A stretch of DNA of 64,000 nucleotides from CAVQBJ01 sp963819075 (GTDB taxonomy: Bacteria > Actinomycetota > Thermoleophilia > Solirubrobacterales > Solirubrobacteraceae), in NCBI GenBank assembly GCA_963819075.1, contig CAWFUP010000001.1, positions 124,001 through 188,000 on the forward strand, in the 5' to 3' direction. Below the pieces are notes generated by a model. That model made no database searches and was not told the origin of the DNA. It worked only from the letters and a program-made list of their open reading frames with translations. Each line of letters opens with the position of its first letter. The first letter of the stretch is position 1. Of the stretch, positions 46,038-55,136 are shown one piece after another. The position numbers and the translations under genes are program-made.

Positions 46038-46193
46038 CGGCGTTCCTTTCCATCGAAGGTCGTGGTCGCGATCGACGATGGGGGCCGAGTTCGGGGAGCC
46101 GCTGGGACGTCGCTTGAAGCTTCCTGGGAGTCCGGAGCCAGCCATCTGCCTTCCTTTCGGTTAAGGGGTGGCAGGCGAAGGCATGCGGCAGCG

Positions 46194-46238
46194 CACAGCG
46201 GCGCGGGGCGCCCGGTTGGCGCCCCGTACGCCGCTGTG
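46194..46238. terminator. strong two-part hairpin
   Basis: CACAGCGGCG (46194-46203) pairs with 46229-46238, and GGGGCGCC (46205-46212) pairs with 46218-46225 around CGGTT. It lies in the 337-bp gap 46038-46374, between the end of the metallo-hydrolase gene and the DoxX-like gene. Apart from a second AAGGAAGG ribosome-like site near 46150, nothing else is seen in the gap. Confidence 0.55.
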
Positions 46239-46374
46239 ACTCCCACCATCTCCCCTGCCGAGATGGAGACGCGCGGAAGGGTCAGGCCCGAGCGCCCGCG
46301 GAGCTATCGCGACGGCTGACCGGGCCGTCGGAGGCCAAGACGCCGCGCCCTACGGTTTCTTCCCGAACCCTCCG

Positions 46375-47220
46375 TTACGAAGTGGGGGCCGGCCCGCGAA
46401 GGGCCTTCCAGGCCTCGGGGTCGTGCGAGGGCACGACGATCGCCTCCGCGTCCTGCTCGGTGAACGTCCTCAGTTCGCGCAGCGACGCGCGGGCCGCGTC
46501 GTCGTCGGCGCACAGCATCGGCAGGATCTGCTCGTCGATGCTGCGCACGGTGTACGCGGCGTCTCCGACGAGCAGCACGCGCCCGCCGCCCGCCAGCGCC
46601 AGCAGGACGGACAGGTGGCCGGGGGTGTGGCCCGGCGTATCGATCAGGCGAACGCTGCCGTCTCCGAGCCAGTCGATCGTGCGCCGAAACGGCCCCCACG
46701 GCTGGCCCTGCGCCGCGAAGTCCACGAGCTCGACGCGGTCGGGCGAGGGCAGGTGGTGGGGCACGTAACCGCGCGCGGCGGGGAAGCGCGTGCGCGTGGC
46801 CGACCACTCGGCGCGCGAGCACGTGAAGCGCGCGCGGGGTAGCAGCCGCATCCCGCTCGTGTGATCGACGTGCAGGTGCGTCATGAGTACCGACTCCACG
46901 CCGTCGGGGTCGACGCCCAGCGCGCGCAGCTGCGCATCGAACGCCTCGGCGGCCGGGCGCAGCCCGCGGAAGAGCAGGCTCATCGGCAGGCCGAAGTCGC
47001 GGCGCAGGTCGCGCTGCGCGTCGGGGTGCAGCCCGGTGTCGATCACGATCACCCCCGCGGTCGGATGGCGCACGACGAAGGCGAGGCACGGGGACACGAT
47101 CACGTCGCGGAGGTTGAGGCCGGCGCGCAGGCGCGACAGGCCGTTGCCCGGCGCGCGGAAGACGTACCCGCGCGGGGTAGGGATCTCGGCGGTCAGCATC
47201 ACCTCGAGCTCAAGCGTCAC
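46375..47220 (-). CDS. metallo-beta-lactamase fold hydrolase, lactonase-like
   Basis: A 281-residue enzyme with the zinc motif THLHVDH (His115, His117, Asp119, His120), PGHTPGH, GDAAY and a final SHD. The overall order resembles the acyl-homoserine-lactonase-like branch of the superfamily, so lactone or ester hydrolysis is plausible, but the substrate is unknown. The start is GTG 47220, with ATG 47199 as alternative. Confidence 0.88.
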   Translation of the reverse strand: MTLELEVMLTAEIPTPRGYVFRAPGNGLSRLRAGLNLRDVIVSPCLAFVVRHPTAGVIVIDTGLHPDAQRDLRRDFGLPMSLLFRGLRPAAEAFDAQLRALGVDPDGVESVLMTHLHVDHTSGMRLLPRARFTCSRAEWSATRTRFPAARGYVPHHLPSPDRVELVDFAAQGQPWGPFRRTIDWLGDGSVRLIDTPGHTPGHLSVLLALAGGGRVLLVGDAAYTVRSIDEQILPMLCADDDAARASLRELRTFTEQDAEAIVVPSHDPEAWKALRGPAPTS

Positions 47221-47319
47221 GACACCGACGACACTATGGGAAAGGGAGGCGCGGCGCCCGCCCAGCCATCCCGGCCTCGGCCGTTCCGCCGGTTCGCGTG
47301 TCGTTGTAGGGGGCTCGGG

Positions 47320-47871
47320 CTAACGATTCTGGGGCGCGCGCTGGCGGTAGGCGCGGACCTTCGTGCGGTTGCCGCAGACGGCCATGTCACACCAGGTGCC
47401 CGAGCGGTTGCGCGATCGGTCGTAGAACGCCCAGTGGCAGTCGCCGGCGCGGCAGGCCTTTGCTCGCTGCCAGGACCCGTCACTGGCCGCCTCGGCAACC
47501 GGTGTCAGCACTGCGGCGAGCGCCCCGTCGACGTCGTGGCTGGCCGGCCGCAGGGCCACGGTGCCGTCGGGTGCAAAGTGCACGCCGAGCTGGCCCCGGC
47601 GAGCCGCCCGATCGAGCTCGCCGCCGGCCTGCCCGTCGTGAGGCCCGCCGTTGTGTTCGAGCATCAACGCGCGCAGGGCCTCGCGAAGCCGAATCGCGGC
47701 CTCGTGCTCGGGGGCGCTCGGATCTGTGGCGTCCCGTTTGATCAATCCCTTCGCCGTGAGCCACGCGGCGAGCGCCCCGGGCGTCGCCAGCTCGTCGGTG
47801 CCGGCCTCGATGTCGAGAGTGTTGACGAAGTCGATCGTCAGATCGAGGGCGTGTGGCACGGGCGCGCTCAT
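47320..47871 (-). CDS. CGNR zinc finger protein (ABATE domain)
   Basis: A 183-residue protein. The N-terminal ABATE-type domain (LTIDFVNTLDIEAGTDEL, LAAWLTAKGLI) is followed by a C-terminal CGNR zinc finger (CRAGDCHWAFYDRS, WCDMAVCGNRTK). These are probable transcription regulators. ATG 47871 lies 8 bases after TAGTGT, consistent with a leaderless start; GTG 47883 is possible. It is divergent from the next gene, with 71 bp between starts. Confidence 0.9.
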   Translation of the reverse strand: MSAPVPHALDLTIDFVNTLDIEAGTDELATPGALAAWLTAKGLIKRDATDPSAPEHEAAIRLREALRALMLEHNGGPHDGQAGGELDRAARRGQLGVHFAPDGTVALRPASHDVDGALAAVLTPVAEAASDGSWQRAKACRAGDCHWAFYDRSRNRSGTWCDMAVCGNRTKVRAYRQRAPQNR

Positions 47872-47942
47872 TCGGCTTGACACTAGCGTATCGCATTAGT
47901 AGGTTACAAGGACACCAGCTATTCGGTTACGGAGGTGTCGCA

Positions 47943-48467
47943 ATGTCGACACGCACTGCAATCCAGACCGCGACAGACTCGAACGCACACGCGGCGGTCG
48001 CCGCGTGCGAGCATGCGGCCGAACGAGTGCTCAATCCGAGCGGCCTGGATCGGCTTGCGGCCCGCCTGCATGCGGCTGGCCTCGACCGTCGGATCGCCGC
48101 CGGCGCCGATCCGGCGAGCTCACCGCGGCTGGCCGCACGGGCGGCTGTCCTCGCCGGCCCCGAGGCCCGCGTGCAGATCGCCGAGGATCTGGAGCGGCTG
48201 CTGGGCGCGGCGGAGCATCCGCGCGGCGCCTGGACGGTCCGGCCGCACCGCGAGGCGGTCACCGCCAACCGGGCGGCCGTACGCGACGTCGTCGACCTGC
48301 TCCGCGGACCCGCGCCGCTCTACGTGCGAGGTATGGCTGCCCTCTGCGGGCTGTTGCGCGACGGAACCGGACCGGCCTACGTCGGCGACGCCGACCGCCT
48401 CGCGGCCGGTATCGAGGATGCCCATGCCGCACTGCAGGGCGCTCGGGCGGCCGGCCCCATGGGGTAA
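47943..48467 (+). CDS. hypothetical helical protein
   Basis: A 174-residue protein with GGAGGTG six bases before ATG 47943. It is Ala/Arg-rich and probably all helical, with no signal peptide or membrane segment. I do not recognise it. Being divergent from the CGNR regulator over a short shared promoter region, it is that regulator's most likely target. Confidence 0.65.
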   Translation: MSTRTAIQTATDSNAHAAVAACEHAAERVLNPSGLDRLAARLHAAGLDRRIAAGADPASSPRLAARAAVLAGPEARVQIAEDLERLLGAAEHPRGAWTVRPHREAVTANRAAVRDVVDLLRGPAPLYVRGMAALCGLLRDGTGPAYVGDADRLAAGIEDAHAALQGARAAGPMG

Positions 48468-48819
48468 GCAATGGGCGCGGCGGGCGCCGAGCCGGCGAGC
48501 TCTCGCATGTGAAAGGGCACGAACCAAGCTTCTAGAAACATTGGTGGCCATGAGTGGTGTGGCGGTGCTACACTTCTCGCGAAAGAGGGTCGGAAGTGCT
48601 ACACATTCGCCCGCCGGGTTCCGGGTGAACCGCTTGGGTCAAGCGCGGTTGGGGCTCGGCGCGGTCAGATGGTGCCTTGTCAGGCGCCAGGCTGGCGGGC
48701 GTATGTAGTGACACTCGATGACCGGATCGTAACACCGGAGGGTTCGCGGTAACGAATGGAGAGATCGCCCGCGCCCCGCATCGCTTATCCCGTGCTGTTT
48801 CTCATCTCATGGAGGAGAC
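48468..48819. other. 352-bp intergenic stretch with a 9-bp direct repeat
   Basis: No gene is supported. GTGCTACAC occurs at 48565-48573 and again at 48596-48604, 31 bp apart (three helical turns), which could be paired activator sites for the downstream secreted hydrolase. That gene starts after a GGAGGAG ribosome site near 48810. Confidence 0.5.
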
Positions 48820-50580
48820 ATGACGCATCGACTGACAAACGTCACTAGGACGTTCGGGGTCGCGCTTGGCGCGTGCTTTGCAGCGCTGCTGCTGTGGAGC
48901 GCGAGCGCCGGAGCGGCCACGTGCTTCTTTTTCTGTCACACCACCACCACGACCACGACCGCTTCCTCGTCGTCCACGGTGACGACCACCACTGTCACTA
49001 CCACGAGCGCGACCACGACGTCTCCCTCGCCGGGCGGCCTGCCTTCCGTCACGCCGATCGCGGCGACCAGCGGAACGCACGGGTTTGCCTATGACGCCGT
49101 CCCGCCGCCGAGTGGAGTGCCCGGAGCGCCGTCGCTTGACACGTCCTCGCTGAGTGCGGCCGGTTACGTGGAGCGGGAGTATCAGATCTCTGGCAACGCA
49201 AAGGTGTATCAGCAGAGCGGCTCCTGGTCGTCGAACGGCAACTGGGGCGTGTCGTCGTCACAGAGCCTGCCCTATAAGACCCGTCTGCTGATCCGCTATC
49301 CGACCGATCCGGCCAAGTTCAACGGCACGGTGGTGTTCGAGTGGCTGAACGACACGACCGGCGGCGACCAGGATCCGGTCTGGGCGCAGGTAAACCACGA
49401 GCTGATCAGCAACGGCTACGCGTACGTCGGCGTGACCGCGCAGACGGCGGGCATGAGCGACCTCGCCACGTGGGATCCGGCACGCTACGGGTCGCTGGGC
49501 GACAGCAACGATGGTCAGTCCTATGACATCTTCACCCAGGCCGCCGAGGTCGTAAAGGCCGACAGCGCGACAATGCTGGGCGGGCTGACGGTGAAGGTAG
49601 AGATCGGGACGGGCGACTCGCAGTCGGCCTTCCGGATCGACACCTATGTCAATGCCATCCAGCCGCTCACGCACGCGTTCACCGCGTTCCTGGGCGTCGG
49701 TCGGGCCGTAACGGCCGCACCGATCGGCAACGGCCTCATCTCGCTGAGTCCGCTGCCGGCGCTGATCCGCACTAACAACACGGCGCCGTTCATCCAGCTG
49801 AACACCCAGGGCGATGTCCTGGAGCTGGACTCCGGGGCCGCTCGCCAGGCCGATAACACCGACATGCGCACGTGGGAGGTCGCTGGGGCCGCGCACATCG
49901 ACGCGCACGAAGGCGCCTACGAGACGGAGACCATCGCCCGTGAGCAGCCGACCGCCGCGATTCCGATGTGCGTCGCGGGCACTCCCATCGAGGGCACCGG
50001 TACGGCGCTGGATGGCGTCAACCAGCCCGACAACATGCCGCTGTGGGAGGTCGAGGAGTCGGCGATCGCGGCCCTGCAGAACTGGGTCGTCAACGGGGTG
50101 CCGGCGCCGCACGAGCCGTCATCGATCTCCACCACATCGGTGCTGTTCGGGTTGTTCGATATCCCCAACGTCAACAAGTACGGCGTCGCCTCTGGTGGTA
50201 TCCAGCTGCCCGAGGCCCAGGTTCCGACGGAGGACTACTCACCGATCAACCTCTCGACGACCGACGCGAACTCGTTCCAGCTCGGCAACCTGCTCAGCGA
50301 AGCTCAGGCGGCCCTGCAGGCGTTCACGAGCGGCAGCATCAGCAATCCCACCCTCCGGAGCGCCGGGCTGTGCCTGCTGTCGGGGTACTTCACCGACCTG
50401 GGGAACTCGGCCCTGCAGGGGCTGTATCCGACGCCGGCGGCCTACGCCGCGAAGTACGCCACCGCGACAAACGCCGAGGCGGCAGCCGGGTTCATCACTC
50501 CGGCTGACGCCGCGGCGGCGATCGCCAACGCGAACGCCGGCTTCGGCGGGTTCCAGCAGCCAGAGGTCTCGATTCCATGA
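48820..50580 (+). CDS. secreted alpha/beta hydrolase-domain protein
   Basis: A 586-residue exported protein. The signal peptide (GVALGACFAALLLWSASAGA) is followed by a Thr/Ser-rich linker (about 41-70). The rest matches the large secreted alpha/beta hydrolase-domain family of actinobacteria and proteobacteria: KTRLLIRYPTDPAKFNGTVV, VFEWLNDT, ISNGYAYVGVTAQ, and a GTGDSQSA nucleophile elbow. Late AGAAHID likely carries the catalytic His. The substrate is unknown. A strong hairpin follows at 50669-50704. Confidence 0.88.
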   Translation: MTHRLTNVTRTFGVALGACFAALLLWSASAGAATCFFFCHTTTTTTTASSSSTVTTTTVTTTSATTTSPSPGGLPSVTPIAATSGTHGFAYDAVPPPSGVPGAPSLDTSSLSAAGYVEREYQISGNAKVYQQSGSWSSNGNWGVSSSQSLPYKTRLLIRYPTDPAKFNGTVVFEWLNDTTGGDQDPVWAQVNHELISNGYAYVGVTAQTAGMSDLATWDPARYGSLGDSNDGQSYDIFTQAAEVVKADSATMLGGLTVKVEIGTGDSQSAFRIDTYVNAIQPLTHAFTAFLGVGRAVTAAPIGNGLISLSPLPALIRTNNTAPFIQLNTQGDVLELDSGAARQADNTDMRTWEVAGAAHIDAHEGAYETETIAREQPTAAIPMCVAGTPIEGTGTALDGVNQPDNMPLWEVEESAIAALQNWVVNGVPAPHEPSSISTTSVLFGLFDIPNVNKYGVASGGIQLPEAQVPTEDYSPINLSTTDANSFQLGNLLSEAQAALQAFTSGSISNPTLRSAGLCLLSGYFTDLGNSALQGLYPTPAAYAAKYATATNAEAAAGFITPADAAAAIANANAGFGGFQQPEVSIP

Positions 50581-50668
50581 GCTAGGCGACTCGAACCCAG
50601 TCGACCTGTCACCGGCAGCGCGCGCCGTCCCTCTTCCACGCGGAGCGCGCGTGACCCTCCGGTGGCGG

Positions 50669-50704
50669 GCGCAGCGGCCGCGGCACACGCCGCGGCCGCT
50701 GCGC
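50669..50704. terminator. 16-bp perfect stem with 4-nt loop
   Basis: The arms 50669-50684 and 50689-50704 are exact complements (centre GCCGCGGC-ACAC-GCCGCGGC) and form a very stable hairpin 90 bp after the secreted hydrolase stop. There is no T-tract. Confidence 0.6.
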
Positions 50705-51333
50705 GTCTGAGGCCCTGCGCGGACAAGGTGCGCGGACAGGGCCGCCCGTCGCTGGACGACCAGCACGACGACGCAGAGAGGTGCGGCGAGGGTAATCGTG
50801 TCGCCGACCCAGTACTCGAAGGGCAGGAAGACCTGGCGCGGCGCGAGCCGCCCACAAGGCAACGAGCGAATCCTGACAAGCCGAGCTGGCGCCCCTCGCC
50901 GTCGTCAATTTTCGGGTCCGGCTGCGGCGTCGGCCTCGCGTCGCTGTCCGCCGCGCTCGCGCGAATCGCCCGGCGGGCCGGTCCTTCCCGCGGGTGCAGA
51001 GGTCTACGGCGCACCGGCGGTGTTGGTGCCCCGGGCGCTGGCGTCGCTTCGGCCTGCGTCTGCTGCTGCGTTCTACAACGTCACCGGGAGCCCCTGCCGC
51101 GGACGTGAACGGCGGGCCGGGTTCCGCTTCGTCAGGCGGGAGCAGGGGCGCGGTTTGGCGCCGGCGAGGGTCCTGAGCTTCGTCCCAAGCGGGACAGCCG
51201 GACTGACTCGGCGGTGTCGCGCTTTCGCGCGAGTGCGGCTGCGACCCGGCGTGATGTGCCGGCGCGGGACGTCGGGCACGCCGCCACCCGATTGAGGCGT
51301 ACAGCCACCCTGAGACCGTTAGGAGACAATGCG
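50705..51333. other. 629-bp stretch without a supported gene
   Basis: Frames on both strands are Arg/Ala-rich shadows without family features. A short minus-strand hydrophobic segment (WVGDTITLAAPLCVVVLVV, near 50760-50820) resembles a membrane helix, perhaps the relic of a small membrane protein gene. Nothing else is seen. Confidence 0.4.
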
Positions 51334-51336
51334 GTG

Positions 51337-52149
51337 ATGGCCGACGAGCCTGACACGGCCGCCTTTCTAGAGCGAGCTCGGGGGCTGCTTGATTCGCGGG
51401 CCAGCAGCGACCGTTTGGCTGGCTGGGAGATGATCGGTGGCCTGTGCAACGGGCAACCGGAGAACGTCGCAGCCGCATGGGCGCTGGCGCGTCGCGACGC
51501 CACACTCGAGGAAGACCCCGAGGTGGTGCCGATGGCGCTGTGGGCGCTGCACATGATGTGCACCGATGATGCACGCGAGGAGGCGCTTGCGTGCGTGCTC
51601 GCGCACACGGACTCGGCGTCGCCGGCTGTGCGTCTGAGCGTGGCACGGGCGATCCCGTCGTGCGCGGGGAATCCTCCCGATCGTGAAGCCTTGCGGGCCG
51701 TGGTTGCCCTCACGACCGATGAATGCGGTGACGTTCGCAACTGGGCTACCTTCGCGATCGGCAGGCTCTCAGATGTCGACACGCCCGAGATTCGCGATGT
51801 CCTCGCTGCGCGCCTGGACGAAACCCATAGCGAAGCTCGCGGCGAAGCGCTCATCGGGCTCGCGCGCCGCGGAGATGAGCGAGCTGTTGCTGCGGCGATG
51901 CGCGAGCTGACGTCCGACTCGGTGGGCGTATTGGAGGTAGAGGCGGCCGCCTTGCTCGGCGACAGCAGCCTGCTTCCGGTGCTCGTGCAGCTGCGCGACT
52001 GGTGGCACGTTGACCGCGACCTGTTGGACGAAGCGGTCCGCCGCTGCGACCCTGCGGCCGAGCCGACCGACCTCGGTCACTTCGATTCGTATGAGGTGTA
52101 CTTCTTCTACGAGTTCGGGCCAGGCAAGCCGTACCGCTCCACGACTTGA
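51337..52149 (+). CDS. HEAT-repeat protein
   Basis: A 270-residue protein. ATG 51337 and GTG 51334 are both in frame behind AGGAG (51321-51325). The body is a series of HEAT-like helical pairs (VPMALWALHMMCTDDAREEALACVL, split between helices; AVRLSVARAIPSCA; EARGEALIGLARRGDERAVAAAM). The C-terminus is aromatic (SYEVYFFYEFGPG). Such scaffolds bind other proteins. The accessory setting leaves open an immunity or regulatory role, but nothing proves it. Confidence 0.82.
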   Translation: MADEPDTAAFLERARGLLDSRASSDRLAGWEMIGGLCNGQPENVAAAWALARRDATLEEDPEVVPMALWALHMMCTDDAREEALACVLAHTDSASPAVRLSVARAIPSCAGNPPDREALRAVVALTTDECGDVRNWATFAIGRLSDVDTPEIRDVLAARLDETHSEARGEALIGLARRGDERAVAAAMRELTSDSVGVLEVEAAALLGDSSLLPVLVQLRDWWHVDRDLLDEAVRRCDPAAEPTDLGHFDSYEVYFFYEFGPGKPYRSTT

Positions 52150-52197
52150 CCGGCGCCACCCAGCTGACGAACCGGTACCTCGACGGCGAGCTTCGCG

Positions 52198-52671
52198 CTA
52201 CTGGCAACCGACGGCCTCAGAGGCCCGCGTTGGCAGTCCGCTGCGCCTCGGGGGAAACGATCGGGCACGGGTGCAGGCACGTCCGGAGCAGGACGCCGCC
52301 CACCGGCATGGCGTCTTCTGCTCGGTCCGCCCGCGGGATGGCAGGGTGGACCAAGTGACGGCCGCCGGCCCCGCTACTCGGCCGATGACTCGCCCGACCG
52401 CGCGCGTCTGAGGTCCATAGAAAAGCCGCGCCAGGCCGCCGACCCACACCACTGCCCAGATCCCAAGCATCACGTACACCCACGTCTGGCCAATGACCAG
52501 CACCGCAACGACGAGAACCGGCAGAACGGGGAGCACGAGCTTCAGGGACAAGGCACGAATGAAACGAAGCCGCTCGAACTCAGGCGCGCCCTTTGGCGGA
52601 ATCGGGCCAACGAACCGAACCGCGGCCGACAGCAGAAGCCCCCGCTGACTGCGTGCCGCGCTCTTCCTCAT
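52198..52671 (-). CDS. small membrane protein
   Basis: A 157-residue frame from ATG 52671. Two adjacent hydrophobic segments (LSLKLVLPVLPVLVVAVLVI, WVYVMLGIWAVVWVGGLARL) are convincing membrane helices. The last ~55 residues are Arg/Ser/Pro/Cys-rich and may be read-through of a damaged 3' end. No family is recognised. It is convergent with the HEAT gene. Confidence 0.55.
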   Translation of the reverse strand: MRKSAARSQRGLLLSAAVRFVGPIPPKGAPEFERLRFIRALSLKLVLPVLPVLVVAVLVIGQTWVYVMLGIWAVVWVGGLARLFYGPQTRAVGRVIGRVAGPAAVTWSTLPSRGRTEQKTPCRWAASCSGRACTRARSFPPRRSGLPTRASEAVGCQ

Positions 52672-53037
52672 GAGGTCAACGATACGGCCACAGGTCCCCG
52701 CGCCAGCGTGACCGCCGTCAACGGGCCGTCTCGTGCCCGAGTGACAGATCCCAACAGTCGACTATGCCAACCGCTCTGTGCAGCCGCCGCCGGCGATTCG
52801 CCTAGGCATCGGTCTCGCTCCAGCGGTGGGCCGCACCGCTTCGTGGCGAAGGCGGAACACGTCGACGGGCTTGAGGAGACGGCCGCTCTGGACGACGCTC
52901 GGCTGCGTCCGCGCCGGCGCGCTGCTGTTCCGCATCGGTGGAGAGCGGGACCGTGCCGACCCGCTGCCCGACAGGAGCGCCTTTCGACTCTTGGCTGTGT
53001 GTTCGCGGCGGTCACGCGTCCGCTCACCCCCGGTCCG
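52672..53037. other. 366-bp stretch without a supported gene
   Basis: Frames are open on both strands only because of base composition. I see no family feature, promoter or repeat here. Confidence 0.4.
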
Positions 53038-53594
53038 TCAGACGGCGCGCGCGGTAGCGAGCATGTGTTCCACGCCGTCGACAAGGAGTTGCAGGCAGGT
53101 GGCATCGGTCGCGAACACGGCACTTCCGTTGAGCGAGTCGCGGCGCAGCTCGACCAAGGCCGCTACGCCCCCGCTTGTCGTGATGACATCGGGGGCGGAC
53201 CGAGGGTCACGCTTAGCGACTCGTTGGGACTGACCGCGAGCTCAGCGGAGTAGTCGAGCGGGTCCAGCGCGAGGCCGCGCAGCGACTGCGCCAGCCACGC
53301 TCGAAGGACCGTCGTGAGATGGGCGAGCCGGTCAGGCGAGAGACCGAGAACGCCGATCGCGACCGCCGCCCCGGATTCACTGGCTGGAAGTCGCTGCTCA
53401 AGTCGCACGTCGTGGGCCAGGCACGAGTCGCGCTCCGCCACGAATTCGCAGACCAACTCCGAGTAGCCGTTTGTCGACGTCAGACGCCAGCGCGCATCGT
53501 GCATCACCGTAGTCTCGCCGACCCGCGCGCCCGCGTGATCGGTCGCGCATCCGGGCGTGCCGCAGTGCAGCTTGACGCCGGCACTGTTGTGCAC
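53038..53594 (-). CDS. conserved hypothetical protein split by a frameshift
   Basis: Frame one runs from ATG 53594 (alternative ATG 53504) with WRLTSTNGYSELVCEFVAERD and GLSPDRLAHLTTVLRAWL, and stops at 53163. The sense continues in another frame as DVITTSGGVAALVELRRDSL, NGSAVFATDATCLQLLVDGVEHML, to a stop at 53038. Adding one base to the five-base G run at 53191-53195 (C on the coding strand) fuses them into a ~185-residue protein. Function is unknown; there is no signal peptide or membrane segment. The fusion point falls inside a natural beta-rich stretch (LSVTLGP). Confidence 0.6.
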
Positions 53595-54161
53595 CGACGG
53601 AAAGCAGGACCCTCGCGGCCGCGACCGGCCGGCGTGAGCCTCAGTGCGCGCCGCGCGATGCGTCGTCGCATCGATGACGTCGATCGCGCGAAGTGTGTAG
53701 CCTCGGGGCCGTCGCGTAAGCGTGCCGACCCAAGTGCGACACTCGGGTAGTGTCGATCGTAAGGCGCTTGGGCGAAATCGTTGGGGCCATTCGGGGCGCG
53801 CGGTTTCCTCCTACGCCGAAACGGCGCTGCGACTTGGTTAGCGAGGCACTCGCTCGACCGTTCGGTGGGAGCGCCGGTCGCGGTGCGGTTCGGGCTGGCG
53901 GTGTCAGCGACGACGGTGACGAGGAGGACACGGGCGCCGAACGACGGTGACCACTTCCCCGGTGCCACGTTCCGCCCCGCGGCCCTCCTTCCGGTGCGGA
54001 GCGGGCATCTCGACCCAAGCTCGGGACTGTTCTGCCTAGGACGATCCGCGAGCGCGCGACGAGCGGCGCCGCGGACGCCTGCAACACTGCGAAGCAGGCG
54101 CGGTGTCCCGCGACTGGTGAGGTCGCTCGACATGGACCTTGCCACAAGCTAACTTGTAGTC
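53595..54161. other. 567-bp stretch, no supported gene; small operator-like repeat at right end
   Basis: No frame here looks like a protein. Just before the following toxin-like gene, ACAAG (54144-54148) and CTTGT (54153-54157) form an inverted repeat around CTAA, a possible autoregulatory site. Confidence 0.4.
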
Positions 54162-54392
54162 GTGGGCGCGGATCTGATCATCGCGGAAAGCGCCCGCAAA
54201 CATGGCGTTAGCGACGACGACATCCGACATGCCTACGCACATCCCATTCGCGTCTTCGAGCTCGACGAGGGCTTCACGATGATCATCGGCGCCAACCAAG
54301 CCGCGATCATCTACGAAATCGGGGTGGTCGACGGCATTCCGGCTCCAGTGGTCGTCCACGCGATGAGGGCCCGCGACAAATTCCTCAGGTGA
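54162..54392 (+). CDS. possible toxin of a toxin-antitoxin pair
   Basis: A 76-residue protein from GTG 54162. It begins IIAESARKHGVSDDDIRHAY and has a beta-rich second half (FELDEGFTMIIGANQAAIIYEIG, then VVVHAMRARDKFL). The KHGVS start and the late HAM-R-KFL segment recall small BrnT-like or DUF4258-like RNase toxins. The next gene starts 5 bp later and looks like its partner. Toxicity is inferred only from size, layout and resemblance. Confidence 0.6.
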   Translation: MGADLIIAESARKHGVSDDDIRHAYAHPIRVFELDEGFTMIIGANQAAIIYEIGVVDGIPAPVVVHAMRARDKFLR

Positions 54393-54397
54393 GCGAC

Positions 54398-54673
54398 ATG
54401 CCCAGAACCGTGCAAGACATCCTGGACCACGCCGACGAACTGGCCAGCCGCTTTGAGGACTACGAGCCCACCGCCGAGGATGAACGAAACCCCCAGGTCT
54501 TCGCCGCCCTCCGCGACGCCGTGCTGTCCCGATCGAATGCCGAACGATCGATCAGGACCGCCGTGGAAGACGCTCGTGCTCACGGGTACTCGTGGGCACT
54601 CATCGGCTCGCTGCTGGGCACCTCCGGCGAGGCCGCCCGACAGCGCTACGGCACCAAACAAGAAGCGAAGTAG
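54398..54673 (+). CDS. possible antitoxin, partner of the preceding gene
   Basis: A 91-residue acidic helical protein with AGGTGAG before ATG 54398; GTG 54389 overlaps the upstream stop and is the alternative. It starts MPRTVQDILDHADELASRFE and ends in a possible DNA-binding helix-turn-helix (YSWALIGSLLGTSGEAARQRYG). A C-terminal DNA-binding segment is unusual for the classic order but does occur in antitoxins. It is surely co-transcribed with the previous gene. Confidence 0.6.
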   Translation: MPRTVQDILDHADELASRFEDYEPTAEDERNPQVFAALRDAVLSRSNAERSIRTAVEDARAHGYSWALIGSLLGTSGEAARQRYGTKQEAK

Positions 54674-54845
54674 CCGCCGAGAGCGAGCCGGCACCGGGCC
54701 AGCGTGCGAGGTGACCACACGCCCGCCTTCGGTGGAACGAAGGGCGGTCCCCGAGCGTTGGTCGCGCTGCCGCATCGGACGATTCCGCTGTCGGTTCGCT
54801 CGTGTCCTGGAGCGCTCGCAATGCACTGGCGAAGCAGGCACGCTG

Positions 54846-54881
54846 TTGAATCGGCGGTATGTCCGTGTATATACTGGTGGT
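54846..54881 (+). promoter_or_regulatory. leaderless promoter with central palindrome
   Basis: TTGAAT (54846-54851) and TATACT (54870-54875) are 18 bp apart, and the -10 ends 6 bases before the ATG of the MazE-like gene. The -10 overlaps the palindrome GTATATAC, a plausible autoregulatory site. Confidence 0.6.
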
Positions 54882-55130
54882 ATGAAAGTTGTGAAGGTCA
54901 GGCGGGTGGGCAACAGCAACGTGGTTTCGATCCCGCGCGAGCTTGAAACGCGTGGCTACGCACCCGGGGCGTCGGTGCTGATCGAGGAGCTCGAGGGTGG
55001 CGAGCTTCGGATCCTGCCTACCGACAGTGTGAGCGAGCGGATCCGCGCCGTCGGGCGCCGGGTGGTGGCTGATCACCCGGAAGCGCTGCGGATTCTCGCC
55101 GAGCACGATCCCGAATCACCCAGCCAGTAG
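54882..55130 (+). CDS. AbrB/MazE-type antitoxin
   Basis: An 82-residue protein with the swapped-hairpin DNA-binding fold: VVKVRRVGNSNVVSIPRELE and GYAPGASVLIEELEGGELRI. The C-terminal tail (RIRAVGRRVVADHPEALRIL) would bind and block the toxin. The gene after it, 6 bp away, is a truncated doc-type toxin, so this antitoxin may now be an orphan. Confidence 0.85.
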   Translation: MKVVKVRRVGNSNVVSIPRELETRGYAPGASVLIEELEGGELRILPTDSVSERIRAVGRRVVADHPEALRILAEHDPESPSQ

Positions 55131-55136
55131 GTCGCG

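Noticed and set aside
50580..50615. tRNA T-arm-like sequence after the secreted hydrolase
   Set aside because: GGGTTCGAGTC resembles a T-arm on the minus strand, but the flanking stem does not pair as a tRNA and no anticodon arm follows.
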